Shown piece after piece: positions 1 through 4,309 of a stretch of DNA of 6,855 nucleotides (the stretch's first letter is position 1; each line of letters starts with the position of its first letter). Source of the DNA: Burkholderiales bacterium (GTDB lineage: Bacteria; Pseudomonadota; Gammaproteobacteria; Burkholderiales; SG8-41); NCBI GenBank assembly GCA_005800795.1, contig SYEN01000024.1:1-6855 (forward strand), read 5' to 3'. The position numbers and the translations under genes were made by a program. The notes under the pieces were generated by a model that did not search any database, was not told where the DNA came from, and was given only the letters and a program-made list of their open reading frames with translations.

Positions 1-2
1 GT

Positions 3-521
3 GCGGCGCGCGTCAACGCTGACGGCGATGTGATAGTGCTCGAAGATCAGGATCGTTCGTTGTGGAACGGCGAAGCCATTGCTGAAGGCCTCGCGCTCAC
101 ACACGGGGTGTTCGCCTCACGCCTCATCGGGCCTTATGCTGTGCAAGCGGCGATTTCGGCCATGCATGCGCAGGCCGTAGATGCAGCGGAAACCGATTGG
201 GTGGAAATTGCCGGACTGTACGATTTGCTGCTGACCTTGACGCCTACACCCGTGGTGGAACTGAATCGCGCCGTGGCGGTGGCGATGCGCGACGGGCCGC
301 AAGCCGGCCTTGTGCTGGTGGAGGCGCTGCTTGCGCGCGGCGAACTCGCCGATTACCGGCTGGCGCATGCGGCGCGTGCCGATTTGTACCGGCGCTTGGG
401 TCGTGCCGACGAAGCGAGGGTGTCGTACGAGCGTGCTTTGGCGTTGACAGTACAGGCGCCAGAGCGGCGCTTTTTCGAGCGGCGGCTGGCGACGTTGCCC
501 AGACAGGCTTATGAGCCGTGA
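3..521 (+). CDS. ECF42-type RNA polymerase sigma factor, C-terminal part (5' end outside window)
   Basis: An open frame enters from the left edge and ends at TGA 519-521, giving 172 visible residues with no start codon in the window. The protein would direct RNA polymerase to its own set of promoters. The sigma-2 and sigma-4 DNA-binding domains are not visible. What remains is the long C-terminal extension typical of the ECF42 group: LLEDQDRSLW-like text (here VLEDQDRSLWNGEAIAEG), then GPYAVQAAISAMHA, then TDWVEIAGLYDLLL, PVVELNRAVAVAM and a TPR-like end (HAARADLYRRLGRADEARVSYERAL, then APERRFFERRLATL). These blocks are recognised from memory of the family, not from a search. ECF42 genes commonly neighbour DGPF/YCII genes, as here, and the extension is thought to modulate sigma activity in place of a classical anti-sigma factor. 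The signal it senses is unknown. The family call is firm. Confidence 0.9.
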   Translation, partial: AARVNADGDVIVLEDQDRSLWNGEAIAEGLALTHGVFASRLIGPYAVQAAISAMHAQAVDAAETDWVEIAGLYDLLLTLTPTPVVELNRAVAVAMRDGPQAGLVLVEALLARGELADYRLAHAARADLYRRLGRADEARVSYERALALTVQAPERRFFERRLATLPRQAYEP

Positions 522-550
522 AAACGCCACGAAATATTTTTTTGTTACGC

Positions 551-577
551 TGTCGATTTTCGTGTCGGTTGTTCGAT
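551..577 (+). promoter_or_regulatory. Candidate ECF42-dependent promoter
   Basis: TGTCGA lies at 551-556 and CGAT at 574-577, separated by 17 bp, in the gap between the sigma gene and the first YCII gene. From memory, the published ECF42 consensus is TGTCGA in the -35 region and CGAC or CGTC in the -10 region. The -35 match is exact, while the -10 has CGAT, one base off. The spacing fits ECF promoters. The only other + strand TGTCGA I found (1340-1345) is inside a coding region without a well-spaced -10. Transcription would begin roughly 70 bases before the ATG at 651. Confidence 0.6.
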
Positions 578-619
578 TAGGTATCAAGGGCTGCTGATGG
601 GAGTTTGCAGAGGCTCGTT

Positions 620-638
620 AAAAATCTATTAAAAACAA
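620..638 (+). repeat. AT-rich 19-mer, copy 1
   Basis: AAAAATCTATTAAAAACAA lies just upstream of the first YCII gene. It matches 1454-1472 at 18 of 19 positions. After the repeat, both copies continue with loosely similar text ending in TTAC. Its role is unknown; it could be a leader or promoter element, or the residue of a local duplication. Confidence 0.5.
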
Positions 639-650
639 TAGGTTACTGTA

Positions 651-1082
651 ATGCGATTTATGATTATCGTTAAAGCCAGCAAGGAATCCGAAGCGGGCGT
701 GATGCCTTCTACCGAGTTGCTGGAGTCTATGGGCAAATACAACGAAGAGCTGGTCAAAGCGGGCGTGATGCAGGCGGGTGAGGGGTTGCATCCATCGTCG
801 AAGGGTAAGCGCGTGCGGTTTTCGGGCGCCTCGCGCACGGTGATCGACGGGCCGTTTGCTGAGACCAAGAAGCTGGCTGCGGGATTCTGGCTGTGGAAGT
901 GTGCGTCGATGGACGAAGCGGTCGAATGGCTGAAGAAATGTCCCAATCCGCACGACGATGACTGTGAGGTGGAAATCCGCCCAGTTTTTGACGCGGAGGA
1001 TTTCGGCGAAGCGCTGACGCCGGAGCTAAAGGCGCAGGAAGACCGTCATCGCGAAGAAGCAGCACGCAACGCGAAGCAATAG
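651..1082 (+). CDS. YCII/DGPF-domain protein 1
   Basis: This is a 143-residue small cytosolic protein of the YCII-related (DGPF) family. It starts MRFMIIVKAS, the usual first beta-strand of the fold. The family signature DGPFAETK is at residues 66-73, followed by GFWLWKCASMDEAVEWLKKCP, the strand and helix after the signature, and by VEIRPVF. The last 30 or so residues are highly charged (ELKAQEDRHREEAARNAKQ) and extend beyond the core domain. Start ATG 651 is chosen because it places the conserved first strand at the N terminus; a weak AGG sits at 640-642. YCII proteins adopt a dimeric ferredoxin-like fold. Their enzymatic role is mostly undetermined, although relatives include chlorohydrolase-like enzymes. 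It is the first gene after the candidate ECF42 promoter and so probably a direct target of the sigma factor. The family is sure, the function unknown. Confidence 0.9.
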   Translation: MRFMIIVKASKESEAGVMPSTELLESMGKYNEELVKAGVMQAGEGLHPSSKGKRVRFSGASRTVIDGPFAETKKLAAGFWLWKCASMDEAVEWLKKCPNPHDDDCEVEIRPVFDAEDFGEALTPELKAQEDRHREEAARNAKQ

Positions 1083-1091
1083 GCGCGCACG

Positions 1092-1466
1092 ATGAAATTT
1101 CTGCTGCTGGTACGCCACGACGATCTGGGTTGTCTGGGCTTAAACGACAAGGAAGGCGGCGAGATGCTGGCGGAGTCGATACAACTCACGCACGGGCTGC
1201 ACGCGAATAAGCAGTATCTGCATGCCTCGCCATTGATGCCCACCGCCGATGGTGCGCGCGTGGCCGTGCGCAACGGCAAGGCCTCGGTGATTGATGGTCC
1301 TTTCGCCGAAACGCATGAACAAGTTGCAGGGTATTTCTTTGTCGAAGCCGCAAGCCATGCCGAGGCTATCGGCATCGCCGCGCGCATACCCGGCGCGCGG
1401 CTGGGTTGCGTGGAGGTGCGGCAGGTGCGTGAGGTTGATGGGTTGCCTGATCAAAAAATCTATTAA
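1092..1466 (+). CDS. YCII/DGPF-domain protein 2
   Basis: This 124-residue protein belongs to the same family as its upstream neighbour but is clearly diverged from it. MKFLLLVRHDD forms strand 1, NGKASVIDGPFAET (residues 61-74) is the signature, EQVAGYFFVEAASHAEAIGIAARIP is the following strand and helix, and GCVEVRQV is the last strand. It follows the first YCII gene by 9 bp and has AGG at 1081-1083, 8 bp before the ATG, so the two are very likely co-transcribed. The C-terminal codons (DQKIY) are written by the AT-rich 19-mer repeat at 1454-1472, so the tail beyond the domain may be incidental. The two YCII proteins could form a heterodimer, but that is inference. No reaction can be assigned. 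Confidence 0.9.
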   Translation: MKFLLLVRHDDLGCLGLNDKEGGEMLAESIQLTHGLHANKQYLHASPLMPTADGARVAVRNGKASVIDGPFAETHEQVAGYFFVEAASHAEAIGIAARIPGARLGCVEVRQVREVDGLPDQKIY

Positions 1467-1472
1467 TAACAA
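1454..1472 (+). repeat. AT-rich 19-mer, copy 2
   Basis: AAAAATCTATTAATAACAA matches 620-638 at 18 of 19 positions. It spans the last codons and TAA stop of the second YCII gene and precedes the DUF1801 gene. The adjoining AACAAATACTTAC (1468-1480) is also matched at 12 of 13 positions, in reverse complement, at 6528-6540. Confidence 0.5.
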
Positions 1473-1489
1473 ATACTTACGATAGTCTC

Positions 1490-1846
1490 GTGACTGTAAA
1501 GCCTAAAATATCCAACGTGGATGACTATATTGCAGCCGCTGCGCCCCGTGCGCGAACGGCGCTGCGCAAGACGCGCGCCATCGTGAAGACGGTAGCCCCT
1601 GCCGCGCAGGAGATCATCAGTTATCGTATACCGGCCTACCGGCAGGGACGGATTTTTGTTTACTTCGCGGCGTTTAAGTCGCACATCGGCATGTATCCGC
1701 CGGTTAAAGGCAGTACCGCGTTAACGCAGGCATTGAGGCCTTATCGCGGCGAAAAGGGTAATCTGCGGTTTTCATTGGATCAGCCCATGCCGTATGCGCT
1801 GATCAAACGTGTGGTTCTCGCGCTCATGCGGCAGTACGCCAAATGA
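1490..1846 (+). CDS. DUF1801 (YdhG-like) family protein
   Basis: This 118-residue protein starts with GTG at 1490. The family hallmarks are the N-terminal VDDYIAAAAP (residues 10-19), helix ALRKTRAIVKTVAPAAQEIISYRIPAY (24-50), then the strand pair IFVYFAAFKSHIGMYP (55-70) and a basic C-terminal helix (IKRVVLALMRQYAK). DUF1801 proteins have a frataxin-like alpha/beta fold, and the conserved E-x-x-x-Y-x-x-P-x-Y stretch is intact here (EIISYRIPAY). Their biochemical function is unestablished. The GTG is preferred because it places VDDYI about ten residues from the N terminus, as usual in the family; no strong Shine-Dalgarno is seen. The gene lies 23 bp after the second YCII gene, within the probable ECF42 regulon, where DUF1801 proteins often accompany YCII and VOC proteins. 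Confidence 0.88.
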   Translation: MTVKPKISNVDDYIAAAAPRARTALRKTRAIVKTVAPAAQEIISYRIPAYRQGRIFVYFAAFKSHIGMYPPVKGSTALTQALRPYRGEKGNLRFSLDQPMPYALIKRVVLALMRQYAK

Positions 1847-1881
1847 TGTAAATATTTGAACCATTAAAGAGAATATAGGCC

Positions 1882-2328
1882 ATGAGTACTCACACCATCC
1901 GTTTGCACCGCGTGTTACGTTCATCACCCGCGCGCGTGTACCGCGCATTTCTCGACGCCGATGCCATGGTCAAGTGGCTGCCGCCGAACGGCTTTACCGC
2001 CAAGGTACATCACATGGATGCCAGAGTGGGTGGAACGTTTCGCATGTCGTTCACCAATTTCACGAGTGGCAAGAGCCATTCTTTCGGGGGCGAGTATCTG
2101 GAATTGACGCCACACGAGCGCCTGCGCTACACCGATAAATTCGACGATCCGAACTTGCCAGGTGAAATGCGCGTGACAGTGAACTTGAAGAAAGTCTTTT
2201 GCGGCACCGATGTGGATATCGTGCAGGAAGGCGTGCCCGAAGTGATCCCGGCCGAGGCGTGTTATATGGGATGGCAGGAGTCGCTGGTGCTGCTCGGCAA
2301 GCTGGTGGAAGCGGAAATTCCAGATTGA
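1882..2328 (+). CDS. SRPBCC-fold, AHSA1-like protein
   Basis: This 148-residue cytosolic protein of the START/Bet v1-like superfamily belongs to the AHSA1 (Hsp90 ATPase activator homolog) branch. Visible marks are HRVLRSSPARVYRAFLDADAMVKWLPP (residues 9-35, first strand and the two short helices), DARVGGTFRMSF (46-57), FGGEYLELTPHERLRYTDKF (central strands) and the long C-terminal helix CYMGWQESLVLLGKLVE that closes the ligand cavity. The length is normal for the family and the protein appears intact. Members bind hydrophobic ligands in a deep pocket; ligand and reaction are usually unknown, and bacterial members should not be assumed to act on Hsp90. The start ATG 1882 puts the first strand directly at the N terminus. 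It lies 35 bp after the DUF1801 gene, in line with one transcript. Confidence 0.9.
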   Translation: MSTHTIRLHRVLRSSPARVYRAFLDADAMVKWLPPNGFTAKVHHMDARVGGTFRMSFTNFTSGKSHSFGGEYLELTPHERLRYTDKFDDPNLPGEMRVTVNLKKVFCGTDVDIVQEGVPEVIPAEACYMGWQESLVLLGKLVEAEIPD

Positions 2329-2367
2329 ACTAGCGGCGTAACGCAGGTAGATATTCATTTTCACTGT

Positions 2368-2374
2368 AAAGGAA
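2368..2374 (+). promoter_or_regulatory. Strong ribosome binding site of the membrane-anchored SRPBCC gene
   Basis: AAAGGAA ends 5 bases before ATG 2380. It is one of the best Shine-Dalgarno matches in the window and fixes the start that retains the hydrophobic N-terminal segment. Confidence 0.7.
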
Positions 2375-2379
2375 CGCAC

Positions 2380-2907
2380 ATGTTAAAAATGATCGGCATC
2401 GGCGTGGTGGTAGTGATCGCGGGCATTCTCGTTCTGGCTGCAATGCAGCCCGATACCTTCAAAATCGAACGCAAAGGCGCAATCAAGGCGTCACCGGAAA
2501 AGGTGTTCGGTTTCCTCAATGACTTCAAGAATTGGGCGGCGTGGTCGCCGTGGGAGAAAAAAGACCCGGCGATGAAGCGCATTTTCGGCGCAAATACCGC
2601 GGGCAAGGGCGCGACCTATGGCTGGGAGGGTAACAAGGATGTGGGCGTGGGCAACATGGAAATCGCTGAATCCACGCCACCATCAAAACTCACCATCAAA
2701 CTCAATTTCGAGAAGCCGTTCAAGGCGAGCAACGTGGTGAACTTCACCGTGATGCCTGCGGCTGGCGGCTCGGAAGTCACCTGGACCATGGAGGGAAAGA
2801 ACAACTTCATTGCCAAGATCATGGGCTTGTTCATGAATATGGACAAAATGGTGGGGCCGGATTTTGAGGCAGGGCTCGCCAATTTGAAGGCTGCTGCCGA
2901 GAAATAA
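2380..2907 (+). CDS. Membrane-anchored SRPBCC-family (polyketide cyclase/START-like) protein
   Basis: The protein has 175 residues. Residues 4-21 (MIGIGVVVVIAGILVLAA) form one hydrophobic segment after a single lysine, read as an uncleaved signal anchor that would place the domain outside the cytoplasmic membrane. The SRPBCC domain follows: KIERKGAIKASPEKVFGFLNDFKNWAAWSPWEKKDP (about 28-63), GKGATYGWEGN, a run of beta strands ending in GSEVTWTMEGKNNF, and the closing helix GPDFEAGLANLKAAAEK. The W-x-x-W-S-P-W motif and the final helix are typical of this lipid- or polyketide-cyclase-like group, whose ligands are mostly unknown. It differs from the neighbouring AHSA1-like protein in subfamily and location, so the pair is not a simple tandem duplicate. 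It lies 51 bp after the previous gene with a strong ribosome binding site, and 11 bp before the VOC gene. Confidence 0.88.
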   Translation: MLKMIGIGVVVVIAGILVLAAMQPDTFKIERKGAIKASPEKVFGFLNDFKNWAAWSPWEKKDPAMKRIFGANTAGKGATYGWEGNKDVGVGNMEIAESTPPSKLTIKLNFEKPFKASNVVNFTVMPAAGGSEVTWTMEGKNNFIAKIMGLFMNMDKMVGPDFEAGLANLKAAAEK

Positions 2908-2918
2908 AAATCCCACTC

Positions 2919-3371
2919 ATGAAGCGCGATAACCACATCCGCGAGGCGTACCCCTATTTGCGGGTAAAGGGCGCGCCAGCAGCCATCGATTTTTACAAGC
3001 AGGTGTTTGGCGCCCTCGAGCGTTTCAGGCTGGTTGAACCCGATGGCCGCATTGGGCATATCGAGCTGGAGTTGGGCAATATCGTGCTGATGCTGTCGGA
3101 GGAGTTTCCTGAATACGGTATCCATGCACCAGACGTTACGAAAGGTGCGGCCGGCATGGCGCTACACCTGCACGTGGAAAATGCCGATGCGTTGGCGGCG
3201 CGCGCGGTGGCCGCGGGCGCCACCCTGTTGCGCGAGCCCGCCGATCAGTTCTACGGCGAGCGCAGTTGTTCGATTCGCGATCCGTATGGCCACGAATGGA
3301 TGCTGGGGCATGACATTGAAAAAGTCACGCCCGAGGAAATGCAGCGCCGCTATACGGCGATGTTTAAGTGA
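2919..3371 (+). CDS. VOC-superfamily protein, PhnB/glyoxalase-like, 1
   Basis: This 150-residue protein contains two beta-alpha-beta-beta-beta halves of the vicinal oxygen chelate fold. Half one is AYPYLRVKGAPAAIDFYKQVFGALERFRLVEPDGRIGHIELELGNIVLMLSEEFPE (residues 10-64). Half two is ALHLHVENADALAARAVAAGATLLREPADQFYGERSCSIRDPYGHEWMLGHDIEKVTPEEM. His47 and Glu126 (in DPYGHEW, 121-127) lie at positions where metal ligands are common in this superfamily, but the real metal site cannot be confirmed by eye. The closest named relatives are PhnB-like proteins, a group usually without a proven substrate; neither a glyoxalase I nor a fosfomycin-resistance assignment is justified. The TGA stop at 3369-3371 shares its last base with the ribosome binding site of the next YCII gene, which indicates a tightly coupled VOC-YCII-VOC unit. 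Confidence 0.9.
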   Translation: MKRDNHIREAYPYLRVKGAPAAIDFYKQVFGALERFRLVEPDGRIGHIELELGNIVLMLSEEFPEYGIHAPDVTKGAAGMALHLHVENADALAARAVAAGATLLREPADQFYGERSCSIRDPYGHEWMLGHDIEKVTPEEMQRRYTAMFK

Positions 3372-3375
3372 GGAG
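3371..3375 (+). promoter_or_regulatory. Ribosome binding site fixing the start of YCII protein 3
   Basis: AGGAG sits 6 bases before ATG 3382 and overlaps the last base of the preceding stop codon. It supports ATG 3382 over the in-frame ATG at 3124, which would run through the VOC gene in the wrong frame. Confidence 0.75.
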
Positions 3376-3381
3376 CGCGGG

Positions 3382-3753
3382 ATGAAATATCTCTGTCTGG
3401 TGTATCTCGATGAAAAGCGTTTATCTGAACTGCCTGACGAAGACTGCGTCGAGTTTGATGCAGGCATCCGCCAAAGCGGCCACTGTATTGCTTCTGAAGC
3501 GCTGGAGTCCGTCACCACTGCCACCACGGTACGTATGCGCAATGGCAAACTATCGATCACCGATGGCCCGTTCGCGGAGACCAAGGAGCAACTCGCGGGC
3601 TTTTACATGATCGACGCGCGTGATCTGAACGAGGCGATACAGATCGCGTCGAAAATTCCTCCTGCGCGAGTGGGCAGTATTGAGGTGCGGCCGGTGCGGC
3701 CGATTCGTGAAGCGGTGGCCCGCGAGCGAGCCGGGCGAGCCGTGTCTGTGTAA
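3382..3753 (+). CDS. YCII/DGPF-domain protein 3
   Basis: This is a 123-residue protein. MKYLCLVYLDEKRLSELPDED opens the domain, NGKLSITDGPFAETKEQLAGFYMIDARDLNEAIQIASKIP (residues 54-93) holds the signature and the following helix, and GSIEVRPVRPI forms the last strand. This is the canonical form of the DGPF protein most often seen beside ECF42 sigma factors, and closer to the usual consensus than the other two copies in the window. The frame is open much further upstream, but those residues come from the VOC gene read out of frame and are not part of the protein. A short Arg-rich tail (REAVARERAGRAVSV) follows the domain. It is 10 bp after one VOC gene and 11 bp before another. No catalytic activity is established for this subfamily. 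Confidence 0.92.
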   Translation: MKYLCLVYLDEKRLSELPDEDCVEFDAGIRQSGHCIASEALESVTTATTVRMRNGKLSITDGPFAETKEQLAGFYMIDARDLNEAIQIASKIPPARVGSIEVRPVRPIREAVARERAGRAVSV

Positions 3754-3764
3754 GGTGTGGTGGC

Positions 3765-4160
3765 ATGTCTCAGCCAGATCTCGATCCTAACGAGTTGCGG
3801 CCCGCGGTGGGCGTGGCTCACGTGGTGCTCGAAACCGACCGCATGCAGGCAAGCGGCGCGTTTATGCGGCAAATTGGCATGCGAGAGATTTTCGAGGGGC
3901 CGCAGGTGTCGGTGTATGAGCTACGCGGCGGCACGCATTTGATACTGATGCGCAAGGATCAGGTCAAAGCCGGGGATGCCCCGTTCGATTTGATGGTGGA
4001 TGATTTGCGTGCCACACACCAGTGCTTCGGCGAATGGGGACTTGCCCCGTCGCCGATAGAGGCCAGGCCTGCCATTGACCATGAGGTGTTTCACGTGCGT
4101 GAGCCTGCGGGGCATGTCATCACGTTTTTCTCCAGCCATGCGTCGGGTAAGCCGGTTTGA
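3765..4160 (+). CDS. VOC-superfamily protein 2
   Basis: This 131-residue protein has two VOC half-domains: VGVAHVVLETDRMQASGAFMRQIGMREIFEGPQVSVYELRGGTHLILMRK (residues 15-64) and PFDLMVDDLRATHQCFGEWGLAPSPIEARPAIDHEVFHVREPAGHVITFFSSH. His19 in the first strand and His58 are plausible metal ligands. Where many VOC enzymes have a metal-binding Glu in the last strand (pattern G-x-x-x-E), this protein reads GHVITFF, so the classical site may be incomplete or use other residues. It differs strongly from the PhnB-like protein encoded upstream, so the two are not recent duplicates. The start ATG 3765 has AAGG at 3752-3755. It is the last gene of the first block; the 149-bp repeat-bearing gap follows. 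Its substrate is unknown. Confidence 0.88.
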   Translation: MSQPDLDPNELRPAVGVAHVVLETDRMQASGAFMRQIGMREIFEGPQVSVYELRGGTHLILMRKDQVKAGDAPFDLMVDDLRATHQCFGEWGLAPSPIEARPAIDHEVFHVREPAGHVITFFSSHASGKPV

Positions 4161-4173
4161 AGTTGTGGGACAA

Positions 4174-4195
4174 GTAGAACGAGAGTGGAACGAGA
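4174..4195 (+). repeat. Tandem 11-mer repeat
   Basis: GTAGAACGAGA (4174-4184) is followed directly by GTGGAACGAGA (4185-4195), matching at 10 of 11 positions. The 11-bp period places the units on nearly the same face of the helix. It lies between the end of the VOC gene and the hairpin element. It may be the edge of that element or a protein-binding pair; there is no direct evidence for either. Confidence 0.5.
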
Positions 4196-4202
4196 TGTGC
4201 GT

Positions 4203-4272
4203 TCGTGGTTCGAGAGCCTCACCACGAGGAGGGTAAACCCCGTTCGTCCGGGGGTTCTCGAAGGACGAGCGG
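4203..4272 (+). repeat. REP-like double-hairpin element
   Basis: Two imperfect inverted repeats lie back to back. The first pairs TCGTGGT (4203-4209) with ACCACGA (4221-4227), with a further inner GAG/CTC pairing. The second pairs CCGTTCGTCC (4240-4249) with GGACGAGCGG (4263-4272) at 9 of 10 positions, the odd one being a T-G pair. The layout and the words GTTCGTGGTTCGA, CACCACGA, CCGTTCGTCC and TCGAAGGACGA resemble a repeat scattered through intergenic regions of many beta- and gammaproteobacterial genomes, in which the loop halves usually read like TTCGACAAGCTCA. This copy looks decayed. No T-run follows, so it is not an ordinary terminator, although it could still dampen read-through between the two gene blocks. 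Confidence 0.65.
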
Positions 4273-4287
4273 AAATTAGCAACTGTT

Positions 4288-4301
4288 CTTGATCAATCAA
4301 G
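4288..4301 (+). promoter_or_regulatory. Inverted repeat overlapping the ribosome binding site of the propeller gene
   Basis: CTTGAT and ATCAAG flank CA, and the centre contains the perfect palindrome TTGATCAA (4290-4297). The right arm runs into the Shine-Dalgarno AAGGAG (4299-4304). It could be a small operator or an RNA hairpin that partly hides the ribosome binding site. At 14 bp, chance is possible. Confidence 0.35.
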
Positions 4302-4304
4302 GAG
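4299..4304 (+). promoter_or_regulatory. Strong ribosome binding site of the propeller gene
   Basis: AAGGAG lies 5 bases before ATG 4310. It selects this ATG over the in-frame TTG at 4289, which is upstream of the site. Confidence 0.75.
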
Positions 4305-4309
4305 ACATC

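Noticed and set aside
517..544. Possible terminator after the sigma gene: CGTG / CACG followed by a T-run
   Set aside because: The stem is only 4 bp with a 7-base loop, too weak to claim; the T-rich run may simply be AT-rich promoter-upstream sequence.
1340..1345. Second TGTCGA on the + strand
   Set aside because: It lies inside the second YCII gene, and the nearest CGA is only 15 bp away within coding sequence; it is best explained by the Phe-Val-Glu codons.
2616..3125. Open frame of 169 codons on the - strand across the SRPBCC-VOC boundary
   Set aside because: It spans the ends of two well-supported + strand genes and shows no family features.
3124..3381. N-terminal extension of YCII protein 3 from the in-frame ATG at 3124
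   Set aside because: These codons overlap the VOC gene out of frame and give Arg/Pro/Trp-rich nonsense; AGGAG and the MKYLCLVYLDE start at 3382 are typical for the family.
4203..4272. Double hairpin as a CRISPR repeat or Rho-independent terminator
   Set aside because: There is no repeated unit with spacers and no T-run after either stem; the REP-like reading fits better.
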